Shown: positions 21,601-31,292, numbered from the stretch's first letter. The stretch: DNA of 64,000 bases from Candidatus Kirkpatrickella diaphorinae (GCF_025736875.1 NZ_CP107052.1:360001-424000), one strand, 5' to 3'. A program made the numbers and translations. Notes: a model not told the origin generated them from the letters alone.

Positions 21601-24600
21601 GGTCATAAGTCCCGCATGTGAAGCCCTGCTTCTCGGGTTCTTTCTGCAAATCGAGCAGGTCATAACGCATAAAAGGATAAGCGGCGAATTTCTCCGCCGC
21701 GCGCCGGGTGAAAACCGGCGATATGTCCGTAAAATGGTAAAGGACCTGATCCGCCGCGCTGATCGCCGTAACCATGGCGCTGGTTGTGCCGCCCGTCCCG
21801 CCGCCGACTTCCAATATGCGGAAAGGCTTGTGACGCGCACTTTCCTCCCGCAACATGCCTGCCAGAATCCCGGCGGCAATTTCATTGAAATAACGCCCGA
21901 AGCTGAACTCCTGATAAAGAACTTCCACGCCGCGTGACTCCCCCTCGGGGAAGATGATCTCGACCGGCGCGACCTGCCCGCGCAGCATGTCGAATAACTG
22001 CGCGCCCGCGCGTTCGACGGTCGCGGGGATGGCGTGCAGGCCCTCACAGCATGAGGCCAGTTTGTCAAGCAGCTCAGGGCAGGAGGCATGCGGAATGATG
22101 TCGGGTCGGGCGGGCCGATAACGCTCACCTATCCGCACATAATAACCATCCTCAACGCACGCCTCGACCATGCGGCCCAGTAATTGCCGGTATCTTGGCA
22201 AAAGCCGCCCGCCACGCAGGATTTCGGAAAGTGTGACGCCGTCCTCCCGCCATGCACCGATGCAGCAAAGAATGAGTCGATCCAGATAAATGGCGTGAAG
22301 GGTGCGCGCGCAATCGTAAAGCTTTTCGAGGCGGGGGAGGTTAAGCATGGCGGCTTGCGTCAGCGCCGTATGACGCCCGTGATCAAGCCCGACGCGCAGG
22401 CGCGGATGCTCAGCCTGCATGTCCTGCGCCATATCCCTTTCATCCCGCCAGTGACGTGACCGGTCGAAAGCATAAAGCGGGGCATGAATGCGACGTCCTG
22501 AAATGGCGAAAATCTGCCGCCAATCCAGATCAATCGCAGCGGTAAAGAGGGCGCATTGCGCCTCTTCAAGCTTCTCCGCGGCGGGGATGTGGCGCTGCGC
22601 GGAGGCGATCCAACGATGGGAGGTGGGATGGTCACTCTGCGCGATACGGGTCAGGATCGCATCGGGACCGATTTCGAGAAATATATCTGCGCCCGCCTGA
22701 ATGGCTTTATCGATCCCATCTTTGAAACGGACGGGCGTCCGCAGATGCTGTCCCCAGAAGCCGGGCCTGTTAAGGTCGTCACCTGATGCAAAATCACCAT
22801 GACAGGTTGAAATCAGCCTGACTTCGCCATCCCGCGCCTTCAATTTCCCGGCTTCCACATCGAACCGGTCCGAAATCGTGTCCATAAGCCGGGAATGCGC
22901 GGCCCCGGCAACGGGCAGATGGTTGAAGGGGGTGCCGTCCTGCTCAAGGGCGGAGGCCAGTTTCTCGATCGCGTCGACTGACCCTGAAAGCACAATCTGC
23001 GCCGCACCATTAATGGCGGCAATGTCGAGCCCGAACCGCTCTGCCCAGTCGCGTGCCGCGTCTTCCCCCATATGCAGGCTGATCATCCCGCCTTTTTGCG
23101 CTGCGTCCATCAGGGCGCCGCGAAGGCAGAGAAGCGGCATGACGGCTTCCAGATCCAACATGCCTGCAATGACGGCGGACGCATATTCCCCGACCGAATG
23201 GCCGATGACGATGTCCGGGCGTAAACCGCGCGCGCGCCAAAGGGCGGCCATGGCGATTTCAAACGCAATAATGGCTGGCTGCGCGTAACGCATCTCGGAA
23301 AGAAGTGCGCCCGCATCCCCTAAAAGCACCTCACGTAAAGAAACGGGCAGGACCGCGTCGCAGGCGGCGATGCAGCGCGCCAGCATGGCCGCGAAATCGG
23401 GTGATACTTCGATATAGCTGCGCGCCATCGCCGGCCAATGCGCGCCCTGACCGGTGCAGAGAAAAGCGATTTTACCGCGCGCTGTGCCATCATAATGCAG
23501 CCCGACGGGATGGACCCCTTCCGAGAAGGCTCTCAGTAAAGTGCGGCTTCCGTCATCCAGGCGCAGGGCCAGGCGATGACGCAAATCAAGCTGCCGCGCC
23601 ATCAGCGCTGTGTGCGCGAGATCTTGCGGGTTTTCACGTTCAAGCGCCTCGGCATATCGGCCAGCGAGGCGTCGCAATGCGGGTTCGGATGCCGCGCTCA
23701 GCAGCAGAACGGGTTGTCGCGCAGGGGAGACGCCTGGCGGTGCCCCTTTTTGATGCTGCGGCGTGACATGCCTCAATTTATCGGGCAGGGAGCCGATAAT
23801 GACGTGGCAATTCGTCCCCCCGATCCCGAAAGATGAGACCCCGGCATGACGCGGCGTGGACGACCAGGGCAAACCCGCCGTCGGGATGTGGAAGGGAGAT
23901 TCATCAAGCCGCAAAGCCGGGTTGGGATGCTTGAAATGGGCGCATCGCGGGATCACACCACGCGCGACGCACATGACGGCTTTCAGGAAGCTGACAATCC
24001 CGGCAGCCGTGTCGAGATGTCCGAGATCACCTTTGACGGAGCCCAACGCGCATCGCGACCCGTCCTGACGGGCATCGAAAACCTCCCGAAGCGCCTGAAC
24101 CTCAATCGGATCACCCAGAGGGGTGGCGGTGCCATGTGCTTCGATCAAGCCGATCTCATTCGGTGAAAGCCCGGCGACCGCCATGGCCTCCCTGATGACA
24201 CGTTTCTGACCGGAGACGGAGGGTGCGGTGAATCCGGCTTTGCTGGCACCATCATTATTGACGGCATTTCCGCGAATAACAGCAATGACCGGGTCTCCGT
24301 CCCGCAGGGCGTCGCTGAGGCGGCGTAATGTGACGCTGGCCACGCCATGCCCCGGGAAGGTGCCATTCGCATCCATGTCAAAGGGGCGGCACTTCCCGTC
24401 CGGCGAGAAGATCATCCCGGGCTGATGCAGGTAGCCCCCAGGCTGGGGGAAGGAAATCGCGACACCGCCCGCCACCGCCATGTCGCATTCGCCAGCACGT
24501 AAGCTTTCACAAGCTAGATGCACCGCGACGAGGGAGCTGGAACAGGCCGTCTGCACCGTCAGGACGGGGCCGGAGAGATTGAGCTTATAGGCGACGCGCG

Positions 24601-25141
24601 TGGCCAGATAGTCTTTATCATTCCCCATGAGTGATTGCAGGCTCTTCACCTGCCCGGCCTCTGCCGGGTCAATGCGTCGCTGACCGGGATAGGTACTGAC
24701 GCGCGTCGCCCCATAAATGCCGGTCCGGAAAGAGACTTCGCGCGGCGCGTAACCGCCATGCTCAATGGCGTGCCAGACGGTTTCAAGAAACAGCCTTTGC
24801 TGCGGGTCGATAAGTTCAGCCTCCTGCGGCGAATAGCCGAAAAACGCCGCATCGAACGCATCGACATCCTTGATACAGCCATGCAGCTCCACGTAATTCG
24901 GGGCCTGCATGGCAGCACGCCGCTCACCTGAAATGGCCTCTTCAGGCTTGCATGGCGGCGTGGTCTTCTTTTCGCCCGCAAACATTAAATCCCAGAAGGC
25001 TTCACTATCAGGCGCATCAGCCAGGCGGCACGCATAGCCGATGACCGCGATCGGGTCACAATCGCCGTAATGTTCCTGAATCATGTCCTCAAGGGTTTGG
25101 GGGGCGGATTGATTGATGGAGGGCTTATTCATGGTGGTCAT
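15623..25141 (-). CDS. Hybrid PKS/NRPS megasynthase (HMWP1/Irp1-like)
   Basis: A 3172-residue protein with the HMWP1 layout, nearly the same length. Domains read in order: ketosynthase (about 25-450; active Cys200 in TACSSS, EAHGTAT, GSVKGDLGH); acyltransferase (about 560-860; Ser649 in GHSVGEY, GAAHS consistent with malonyl); C-methyltransferase (about 1020-1290; LEVGGGTGGTTS); ketoreductase (about 1580-1780; VTGGFGGLG); ACP (Ser1881 in LGVDSLL); cyclization domain (about 1935-2380; DLLLFD); second methyltransferase (about 2540-2800; LEIGGGTGAATRT); PCP (GGDSLIATR, Ser near 2901); thioesterase (GWSYGA, Ser near 3025). There is no adenylation domain, so the HMWP2-like partner must load cysteine on this PCP as in yersiniabactin. 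The ketoreductase carries His1729 and Cys1733 where Tyr and Asn are usual (see findings). Its start overlaps the previous gene by 17 nt. Confidence 0.95.
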   Translation of the reverse strand: MTTMNKPSINQSAPQTLEDMIQEHYGDCDPIAVIGYACRLADAPDSEAFWDLMFAGEKKTTPPCKPEEAISGERRAAMQAPNYVELHGCIKDVDAFDAAFFGYSPQEAELIDPQQRLFLETVWHAIEHGGYAPREVSFRTGIYGATRVSTYPGQRRIDPAEAGQVKSLQSLMGNDKDYLATRVAYKLNLSGPVLTVQTACSSSLVAVHLACESLRAGECDMAVAGGVAISFPQPGGYLHQPGMIFSPDGKCRPFDMDANGTFPGHGVASVTLRRLSDALRDGDPVIAVIRGNAVNNDGASKAGFTAPSVSGQKRVIREAMAVAGLSPNEIGLIEAHGTATPLGDPIEVQALREVFDARQDGSRCALGSVKGDLGHLDTAAGIVSFLKAVMCVARGVIPRCAHFKHPNPALRLDESPFHIPTAGLPWSSTPRHAGVSSFGIGGTNCHVIIGSLPDKLRHVTPQHQKGAPPGVSPARQPVLLLSAASEPALRRLAGRYAEALERENPQDLAHTALMARQLDLRHRLALRLDDGSRTLLRAFSEGVHPVGLHYDGTARGKIAFLCTGQGAHWPAMARSYIEVSPDFAAMLARCIAACDAVLPVSLREVLLGDAGALLSEMRYAQPAIIAFEIAMAALWRARGLRPDIVIGHSVGEYASAVIAGMLDLEAVMPLLCLRGALMDAAQKGGMISLHMGEDAARDWAERFGLDIAAINGAAQIVLSGSVDAIEKLASALEQDGTPFNHLPVAGAAHSRLMDTISDRFDVEAGKLKARDGEVRLISTCHGDFASGDDLNRPGFWGQHLRTPVRFKDGIDKAIQAGADIFLEIGPDAILTRIAQSDHPTSHRWIASAQRHIPAAEKLEEAQCALFTAAIDLDWRQIFAISGRRIHAPLYAFDRSRHWRDERDMAQDMQAEHPRLRVGLDHGRHTALTQAAMLNLPRLEKLYDCARTLHAIYLDRLILCCIGAWREDGVTLSEILRGGRLLPRYRQLLGRMVEACVEDGYYVRIGERYRPARPDIIPHASCPELLDKLASCCEGLHAIPATVERAGAQLFDMLRGQVAPVEIIFPEGESRGVEVLYQEFSFGRYFNEIAAGILAGMLREESARHKPFRILEVGGGTGGTTSAMVTAISAADQVLYHFTDISPVFTRRAAEKFAAYPFMRYDLLDLQKEPEKQGFTCGTYDLIIAANVVHATDHVGHTLTRLRSLLKPGGHLLLREITQPMRLFDFVFGPLVSPLLDLEERAGQLFLTKALWRKHCRAAGFARIDWLPDDGTQTAEMGEHIILATCPIAALPDLPAPAENQHPVLGTPLTSDGFYLADWSKCNADPSLWNQYLIEAARTLKRLHGGEENEPEIIRYPTPSHPVGRVRLAWCATPFGRGRLSLEAEDPYGAWHVIHPGHEAADLPAPTPSLSTQYEVGWEDMTPRAEIFPNADADIPSLTALMAQGEGTVDFQSRMTLHLLRVGKTDPLALLQTVRHHLTEKAATPLVIITRNGWPHGQDAPLQPTHRAVWGLIKVAVQEYPQQKIAIIDLDHASEAADLLSGLRGVEAGARFVMVRDGIARRQCIVPLTANAQPLPLSAFDMPGWHVVTGGFGGLGRLTIAWLAAHHAAQIAILAPRAPEDWRDFAEKMRMAHGVTLRWLPCDVADHRQLTDALEELAAAGGVAGVIHAAGLIEDSLFQLVDKAAFKRVWAVKAEASDALQSWLATHGGRYLLLYSSAAAVMGTAGQAAHASACGFLDGLAAAHRNDTALKVMSIAWGAWRGHGRADDDGLQSSLAAQGMGLITPGEGLWHLEQSVMRCRRNRLAMRLIPDALNAIHRDLVNAAAPGLPTSEPDKQDDARSHFETEDEAGNWLAQMIATLLRLPDIEAIDRNKTLIALGVDSLLLLELRSLIEKRSTRRLDARMIDTGKTINAIAQTLFASSHAALSTPAAIHLQHDRENRFSPFPLTPIQHAYWVGRTELIAYGGIACHILFEWDLDRRQIDPDRFTAAWNALIKRHDMLRMIIAPDGQQHILASVPHYNPARRDLTGLTPAQREEDLLKFRETLSSRVLPTDRWPLFDIAISTCDAHCYRLHLHLDLLLFDVRSLKIMMDDLAAAYRGETLPALSITFRDYVMAEAARRESAAWQTDWLYWCDRLYDLPPSPALPLNTLSPPARPRLETRTGRIEAQDWQRLKARWRSWGVTPSVGLLTLFARTLEIWARQPEFTLNLTMFDRQAVHEEIDQVIGDFTSVLLIAFDLREKRDLRGDMLRAQETLQAALQHKEVNGVELLRELARIQGHSHAPQMPIVFTSMLGMTLDGLRIDQAMQSFLGDPTHVFTQTPQVWLDHQVMEIEGALIFNWYCMDDVLAENFCADAFETYTHLLRGLAEKPELMEETILTARHPDGHKYDPVARWRSREDTATRLCRALESDLRSLPGIARAQADLFNPDHYVIDVVTDDIDAVPEAPFHPASTPPATLLPALPKDLCDEVSQAWALIEKHALAALMHTLRHAGLFTQASQTHIVTDIRKALNVIPKHHRLLAQWLQKLVATHFLTPDGTSFTATQKRADAETGATSESAPAWVAKLLDYLARCTAHHGRLFTGEANALDLLYDEQHRIMDVFYATNPVSQHLHDIARTVTTDLAETSDGPVSILEIGGGTGAATRTLLPAMAHRIARYVFTDISALFLSEARRAFGAHDFMAFERLDINAPLDERLAIEGGYDVIIAGNVLHDATHIGRTLRRMGRLLKPGGALVMIEATEPHSALQLATIGFLEGLNGYHDFRHQTHEAFLPMPRWRELLTQNGFNVPLTYPEEATSPLRQHLILATATRIHRPDFAAIEQGLRARHGADLPALTLRQRETLHFPRRKPSETEHGDRNELTRLPSDTLPSEVEETVIKIWREFLGRPISVESDFFDAGGDSLIATRVVARLARAGFEGVSLQRLFASPQLRAFCASLVPPATHRGHAPITLMRKEAKMHIFVFHASDGGVAAYLPLAQHLEATTYGLELASLEKIETLDGLAIRYAESILAAGIDGTLTLLGWSYGAFLAQSCARVLSRRGKSVDLILIEPVLAADFCATQREDLDAMMAARPDTLAGKFPISDAMLQQTLSLLKLLRGHEIDFEPPRRCLCIRAASRPQHWGDAAEDWSAYFQQAEYQTMPTDHWSLLLHEKWALEVAKRVDEWLGVAVS

Positions 25142-28100
25142 CCCGATCCGCTGACGTCAAGCTGCCTGTGCGGCGCTGCATGTTTATTTTTCGACGGTTG
25201 CGCATAAGGCGACCTGCATCGGCGGGAGGGGGCGCGGCGGCCTGCATCTTTTTGAGGTGAAGGGCGAGTTCCTGAGGTGACGCGTGGCTGAAGAGATCCG
25301 TCACTGTCAGGTCCGAATACCCGGCATCCCGCAATAATTTATGGAATTGCACGAGATGAAGCGACGTGCCGCCACGATCGAAAAAATTCTGACGCGGCGC
25401 CATGGCGTAACCAGTCACCTCCTCAAATGCCTGACAGAGCCATGCGAGAAAGGCGGGGTCCGGGCGCTCATGACGTTCCTCACTTTGCCGAGTGGACGTG
25501 GCCGGACGCTTGGGTGCGCTTTCAGGCCGTGTCGCGTCCTGAGATGGGGCGCCGATCAGCAGGGACATGGGCGCTTCCCAGATCGCGTCCTCATGCACGA
25601 GTTGCGTCAGGAGGTGGCAGTACGCGCCAAACTGGGCTTTGAGCATAGCCGGGTCAAAAAGCGCTTCAGCGACGTCCCAGTTGAAGTGCAGTCTGCCATC
25701 CGCCTCATAAACCTGATGATCAAGCCAGACTTGCGGCGTCTGGGAAATACCGTCGCGCGGTTTCAGGAAAGCGCTTTCAGACAGGAAGCGTCCGTCGGAG
25801 ACGCCGATGGCGCTTGTAAAGATAACGGGCATGGATGCGGATGCCTGGCCCAGAGACGCGGCAAGCTGGCGCATCACCCAGATCGCCGACACATCGCGAT
25901 GGGCAAGATCCTGTCCCAGCCGTTGCTGTAAGGCGATCAATGTCGTGCGCCAATCCGCCTCCGGCGACCATTCAAGAAGCAGGAGGGACGTGAAATCCCC
26001 TAAAATGCGGTCAATCTGCGGGTGGATCGGCGTCCGATCAAATAATGTCAGGTTCAGCGTGTGCTTCCGCGTTTGACTCCATCGTGAGAGGGACGTGCAG
26101 AAAGCGGCAAGCAGCACAGTTGAGGGCGTAACACCGCTCCCGGCGGCGCGGCTTTTCAGTTGGGACCAGACCTGAGGGGTGAGGCTGGATGATAGCCGCT
26201 TGAAGACCGGGCGATATAACTGCGCCGGGTCGCTTTTGAGCGGCAAAGGCGGGGCCGGGGGGAGCAGAGGCAGGCGCGCCCGCCAATAATCGCGTGACTG
26301 TGGGGCGGGTTTCTGCAATGCCTGATGGACCTGATAGTCCCGGAAGGTGATGCCAGGATCTTCAGCGTGGGTCGCGCGACCTGTATAGAGATCATCCAGT
26401 TCAGCCAGAAAAATCTGCATACTCATGCCATCCAGCATGAGATTATCAAGTGTCATGAAAATGCGGGTGATATTGCCCCCGTCTGAAGCTGCCTGAATGT
26501 CGAAAACCGGCCAGCTTTCAGGATTCAGAAGCTGATGGGAAAGGGCATCCCGCCAGATTTCTAAATCATGTGAGTCGAGGCTGGGGAAAATCCGGCGATT
26601 GAGCCTGTAAACCGGGACATGTTCAAGAACCTGCTGCTGCGTGCCCCGCACCACGCAGCGCAGCATGTCGTGCCGTCTGATCAGGTGGTTCAACGCATGC
26701 TCAAATTTCTTAACATCCAGGTCGGTGACGTCGAAGGTGATGAAAAATTGCGACCCGACACCGCCGAGCGCGAAATCGGGTTGTCGCCCGACGAGATAAG
26801 CCTGCTGCACATCGGAGAGGGGGAAGGGCGCGTAACGATTGGCGATATCATGCGTCAGCGTCACGCCATCTGTCGCGGCACGCGTCAAAGTCGCGGCAAA
26901 TTCGGACAGGACAGGGCGCGCAAACAGCATATTGAGCTGCGCTTCATAGCCCTCACTGGCCAGGGCGCCGATCAGGCGCGTTGCAAGTAGACTATCGCCC
27001 CCGATGGCAAAAAAGTGACTGTCCCGCGTGACGTCCGTCAATTTGAGGAGGCGCTTCCAGATCGCGGCGACGCAGGCTTCCGCCGCGTTGCGCGTCTGTG
27101 GGGCAGGCGTTAACGGACTGGCGGGCGCGTCATCCGCATGGGTCTTCTTCAGTAATGCGGCGTGATCGATTTTCCCATTCGGGGTGAGTGGCCATGCGTC
27201 AAGGAAACGGATCTGGCGCGGGATCATATATTCCGGCAGTTTCCGGGCAGCGAGGGCACGCAGCGTCTCGATATCCGGCCTTTGATCGGCGGCAGCACGG
27301 TGGAGGATCAGGCAATTCTGATCACCCATTCGCACTGCATCCTCGCAGATCAAGCCGCGCGCTGCCAGCCGGTCCCGCCATCCCTCGGCACTGATGATCC
27401 GATCGGCCAGGCTGTGGCCGCCATTCAGCAAATCCGCACTCACGCAGGCGAGAGGCGGCAGAACGGCAAGCTCCATCACGAAAATCAGGGCACCGGGCCG
27501 CGCCACATGCATTACCGCGTCCAGACCGGCTGCATCCAGGCGATGAAGGGCGTTATTGGCGAGGACAATATCCGCCTGGCCAGCAAGCGCCGCGCGGGTC
27601 TCGCCATGCCAGTGCGTAAATGTCAGGCCCGGGTCCCGCGCATCTCGCGCCTCCGCCCGGCAGATCATCTCCGCTGATTCATCGGTCGCAATATATTGCG
27701 CGCTTCCCGACGGCAGGGCGCGCATGAGGTAACGGGCCGTCAGGCCGCTGCGTGCCCCGATTTCGACGATGAGCGGACGGTGATGGATGCAGCGGGTGAT
27801 CGCTGGCACGGCGTCCGCAAGCCAGTGCAGGGCTTCTTTTGTTCCCGGCAGCGTCAGCATTTGCGTTTCCGGCGCCCAGTTTTCATCGTCGAGGAGGGTG
27901 TTCGGCGGGGCCGCGCCGGTTAATATCGCGTGCACCGGATGATGCAATGTTTCAAAATCCTGCAAAGGCGCTGCAACAGGTGAAGTCACTTCAGCGCAAA
28001 TGGCGGCCCATTGCTCAAAGACCGGTAGAAAATGCGGGGTGGCACCGTACTTCGCGCAAGCTTCTGTCGGATCCGATAGATCCTCCAGAGATAAACCTTT

Positions 28101-31100
28101 CATATCGAGATGCGCCGCGATGAAATCCCGGACGGCTGCACATGATTGTGCCCTGTCCGTGGCGGGTAAGGATGTTTCAATTGTCCTGAAGCAGCTTTTA
28201 TAAATCTCGTTCGCAGGTGCGGCTTCGTCAGATACTGGAGACATCTCATCCGAGGCTGGAATGAGGAACGTGATCAACGACCTGTCTCGCCCCTCCGTCG
28301 CCAAAGTCAGGCTTTGCCTGATGCCGGGCAGGGATGAGAAGGCGACATCAATCTCGGCCAGTTCGATCCGATAGCCGCCGATCTTGACCTGCCTGTCCCG
28401 CCTCCCGAGAAATTCCAGCGTCCCATCGGGCCAGTAGCGGCCCATATCGCCGGTTTCATACCATCTCTCGCCCTGATACCGGACAAATTGCGCCGCCGTC
28501 CGGGTGGGGTCGTTGAGATAGCCCATCGCCACACCCGCCCCGCCAATCCAGAGTTCTCCCGATATCCAGTCAGGGCAATCGCGCCCGTTATGATCGACGA
28601 CACGGAATTTCTGATTTGTCAGCGGGTGGCCATACGGGATGGAGCGCCATGATGGATCAATGTCGCCAACTTCAAAGTGGTTGGACCAGATCGCCGCTTC
28701 CGTTGCCCCGCCCAGCGCAAGGAGACGCCCCTGCGTGTTGAAGGCATGGAAACGCCCCGCGAGATCAAGCCCGATCCAGTCGCCGGACAGCAGGGCGACG
28801 CGCAATATCGCCGGGGCGCGCGTTTCAAATCCCTCGGCATATGTGATCAGCATATCGAAAAGTGATGGGACTGAATTCCACACCGTGATATTGTGGCGGG
28901 CGATCAATGTGCACCAAGTGCCGGGGTCTCGGCGCTCGGCCTCATCAAGCATGACGATGGCAGCGCCTGCGGAAAGCGCGCCGAAAATATCGTAAACGGA
29001 AAGATCAAAATAAAGCGCGGCGAGGGCCAAAATCCTGTCCGAAGGGGTCAGGGCGATCCGGCGATTAATATCCGCGCAACTATTGAGCGCCGCGCGGTGG
29101 GAGATCATCACCCCTTTCGGCACACCTGTTGAGCCGGAGGTGTAAATCACATAGGCCAGCGCATCATTGGAGATATGGACGATCTCATCAAGCGGTGCGC
29201 AATCCTGCATCGTCTCCCAAGGCACAATCCGGCATCCCAGGTTGCCCCACGCATCGTGCGCGGAGGATGTCAGCAGGATGTTGATTCCGGCCTGATTCAG
29301 AATGATGTTCAGACGATCTTCCGGTTGATCATAAGCGAGGGGGACGTAGGCCGCCCCGACCGACAGGATGGCCAGAACCGACACGACGTGACCCACGCCG
29401 CGCGCCATGCAGATGGCGACCCTGTCTCCCGGTTTGACGCCTGCTTCCAGCAAAGAGCGCGCGCAGCGGCGGGCCATAAGGTCAAGCTCGCCATATCGCG
29501 TCTCCCGTCCGCGATGAATAATGGCGATGGCTTCCGGCTGCGTGACCGCCTTGTGGAAGAAACCGTCATGAAGCGTGTTCTGCGGCAGGGGGCCGCGAAC
29601 GTCATTCACCTCAGCCCGTATGCGGCGCTGCCCCTCCGGGAGCAGGTCGGGCAGGGGGTGTTCCCATAAGGCAGTGTCAGCGGCCAGGGCATCGATAAGC
29701 GCCACATAGGCCCCGAACATGGCGTCAACCATTCCCGCGGGAAAAATCGGGTCCGCACTGTCCCATTGCAGGCAGACGGAGTCAGAGAGTCGGTAGGCAA
29801 GGTGGTCGATTGAAACCTGGGGGGTTTGCGACACGCCCCAGCCCGGGCTTCCGATCGTGCTGGCAGGATCCGCGCCGAAGAGGGGGTCGCCCAGCGCGCC
29901 GGTAAACACAATCGGGGCACCTTGCGGATGTTGCCCGCGCTTGCGCAGATCCCGCAGGATCTCGATGCCGGAATAATCCCTATACTCCCAGCATGTCGTG
30001 AAACCATCGATATTCTGCCGGACCAGATCCGAAAAACTTTCACCTTCGGCCGCCATATCGACCAGAATGATTTTCGTGAAATCGCCGATCATGGATGTGA
30101 CATCCGGATGAAAAGGCTGCCGATCAAAAATCGGGACGTTGAGAAGCAGGCGGGGCTGATTGCTCCATCGTGCCATGACCATGGCAAACGCGGTCGCGAG
30201 CGCCATTGTCGGCGTATGTCCCCGGCGCGTGGCTTCCTCGGAAAATCGGGCCCAGACCTGTGCGTCCAGCACATGACGCCGCCGATGACGCGTCACGGCT
30301 TCGGAACTGACGGCTGTTTCCATCATCGGCAATGCCGGGGCGGGAGGCAGATTTTCAAGCCGGGCCTGCCAGTAAGTGCGGGCGCGCGTCCTTAATGCTG
30401 CATCATGGGAGGCGGCTTCGGCCAGATAGGCGCGGAAGTCATATTTCCGGTCAAGGGGTGGGAGGGTGTGGCCCGCGAGCAGAGCGGCCAACTCGCTGAA
30501 GAGGATACTGAAACTCGCCGCGTCAAGAATGAGAAGGTCGAGATTAACGTGCAAGCGATGGCGGTCCCCTGGCAGAAGCGTCAATCGGAAGTCAAAGCAG
30601 GCGCCATTTTGAACGTCGAGCAGGCGATGGCCATAAGTGGCGCGCATCGTCTCGGCATGGGTGGTAAGCTGCTGGGGCGATGCATCACGAAGGTCGTAAA
30701 TGTGCGCGCCGGTCCAGCGAGGCGGTCCGATCCATCTTTGCGCACCATCCGCGCGGATCGCGACATTCAGCATCGGGTGGCGATAAATCAGCGTTAATAT
30801 GGCGTGATTGAGCGTTTCAAGTGTGAGGCCGTTACCGTCAAATTCCTGATAAAGATGACACCCGACGCCGCCAAGCGGCTGGGCCGGTCCCCGCCCGACG
30901 AGATAAGCGTGCTGAATATCCGTCAGGGGGAAGGCCGCACCATCCAGCATGGTCGGCCATGGCTTTGGCGTGCTATCCGGCGCGCGCGGTTGGGCGTCGT
31001 CAAGCTCCCTGATCAGGCAGGACCAGTCTTTGAGGGATGGTTTTGCGAGAAGCTGTTTCAGCGTCACACCATGCCCCGCCACGCGAAGCCGATTGACGCA

Positions 31101-31271
31101 TGCCATGGTGCGGAGGGAATCAAGCCCGAGCATGAGCAGATTATCCGCGGCAATGATGTCAGCGGACGGGATACGCAATTCAGTCGCAAGCCAGTTGGCG
31201 AGGTCATCGAGGGCGGGCGGGCAGGGTACATCGCCTTCCGGCAGTAACGCAATATTCGACATATTCCGCAA
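25125..31271 (-). CDS. Nonribosomal peptide synthetase (HMWP2/Irp2-like)
   Basis: A 2048-residue NRPS matching HMWP2 in size and order. An N-terminal aryl carrier domain (Ser52 in LGLDSLRTM) receives the aryl starter. Then comes cyclization domain 1 (about 115-540; DLLILD), an adenylation domain (about 575-1000; YTSGSTGVPKG) whose visible pocket residues (FDLSVYD, VWNS, an IW pair) fit cysteine, and a methyltransferase-like insertion (about 1030-1320; IVEIGARSG) of the kind that acts as epimerase in HMWP2 and PchE. PCP1 follows (IGGDSLLATR, Ser near 1427), then cyclization domain 2 (about 1480-1900; DNLMLD) and PCP2 (RGGTSLHLV, Ser near 1970). It would make aryl-thiazoline-thiazoline and pass it to the HMWP1-like enzyme. 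The Fur box at 31293 lies 22 nt upstream. ATG 31262 is an alternative start. Confidence 0.95.
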   Translation of the reverse strand: MRNMSNIALLPEGDVPCPPALDDLANWLATELRIPSADIIAADNLLMLGLDSLRTMACVNRLRVAGHGVTLKQLLAKPSLKDWSCLIRELDDAQPRAPDSTPKPWPTMLDGAAFPLTDIQHAYLVGRGPAQPLGGVGCHLYQEFDGNGLTLETLNHAILTLIYRHPMLNVAIRADGAQRWIGPPRWTGAHIYDLRDASPQQLTTHAETMRATYGHRLLDVQNGACFDFRLTLLPGDRHRLHVNLDLLILDAASFSILFSELAALLAGHTLPPLDRKYDFRAYLAEAASHDAALRTRARTYWQARLENLPPAPALPMMETAVSSEAVTRHRRRHVLDAQVWARFSEEATRRGHTPTMALATAFAMVMARWSNQPRLLLNVPIFDRQPFHPDVTSMIGDFTKIILVDMAAEGESFSDLVRQNIDGFTTCWEYRDYSGIEILRDLRKRGQHPQGAPIVFTGALGDPLFGADPASTIGSPGWGVSQTPQVSIDHLAYRLSDSVCLQWDSADPIFPAGMVDAMFGAYVALIDALAADTALWEHPLPDLLPEGQRRIRAEVNDVRGPLPQNTLHDGFFHKAVTQPEAIAIIHRGRETRYGELDLMARRCARSLLEAGVKPGDRVAICMARGVGHVVSVLAILSVGAAYVPLAYDQPEDRLNIILNQAGINILLTSSAHDAWGNLGCRIVPWETMQDCAPLDEIVHISNDALAYVIYTSGSTGVPKGVMISHRAALNSCADINRRIALTPSDRILALAALYFDLSVYDIFGALSAGAAIVMLDEAERRDPGTWCTLIARHNITVWNSVPSLFDMLITYAEGFETRAPAILRVALLSGDWIGLDLAGRFHAFNTQGRLLALGGATEAAIWSNHFEVGDIDPSWRSIPYGHPLTNQKFRVVDHNGRDCPDWISGELWIGGAGVAMGYLNDPTRTAAQFVRYQGERWYETGDMGRYWPDGTLEFLGRRDRQVKIGGYRIELAEIDVAFSSLPGIRQSLTLATEGRDRSLITFLIPASDEMSPVSDEAAPANEIYKSCFRTIETSLPATDRAQSCAAVRDFIAAHLDMKGLSLEDLSDPTEACAKYGATPHFLPVFEQWAAICAEVTSPVAAPLQDFETLHHPVHAILTGAAPPNTLLDDENWAPETQMLTLPGTKEALHWLADAVPAITRCIHHRPLIVEIGARSGLTARYLMRALPSGSAQYIATDESAEMICRAEARDARDPGLTFTHWHGETRAALAGQADIVLANNALHRLDAAGLDAVMHVARPGALIFVMELAVLPPLACVSADLLNGGHSLADRIISAEGWRDRLAARGLICEDAVRMGDQNCLILHRAAADQRPDIETLRALAARKLPEYMIPRQIRFLDAWPLTPNGKIDHAALLKKTHADDAPASPLTPAPQTRNAAEACVAAIWKRLLKLTDVTRDSHFFAIGGDSLLATRLIGALASEGYEAQLNMLFARPVLSEFAATLTRAATDGVTLTHDIANRYAPFPLSDVQQAYLVGRQPDFALGGVGSQFFITFDVTDLDVKKFEHALNHLIRRHDMLRCVVRGTQQQVLEHVPVYRLNRRIFPSLDSHDLEIWRDALSHQLLNPESWPVFDIQAASDGGNITRIFMTLDNLMLDGMSMQIFLAELDDLYTGRATHAEDPGITFRDYQVHQALQKPAPQSRDYWRARLPLLPPAPPLPLKSDPAQLYRPVFKRLSSSLTPQVWSQLKSRAAGSGVTPSTVLLAAFCTSLSRWSQTRKHTLNLTLFDRTPIHPQIDRILGDFTSLLLLEWSPEADWRTTLIALQQRLGQDLAHRDVSAIWVMRQLAASLGQASASMPVIFTSAIGVSDGRFLSESAFLKPRDGISQTPQVWLDHQVYEADGRLHFNWDVAEALFDPAMLKAQFGAYCHLLTQLVHEDAIWEAPMSLLIGAPSQDATRPESAPKRPATSTRQSEERHERPDPAFLAWLCQAFEEVTGYAMAPRQNFFDRGGTSLHLVQFHKLLRDAGYSDLTVTDLFSHASPQELALHLKKMQAAAPPPADAGRLMRNRRKINMQRRTGSLTSADRDDHHE

Positions 31272-31292
31272 ATCCCCTTCTTTTTATAATAA

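Noticed and set aside
15147-24166. Many plus-strand frames over 100 codons opposite the megasynthases
   Set aside because: They are antisense shadows typical of high-GC coding DNA, without domains or ribosome sites.
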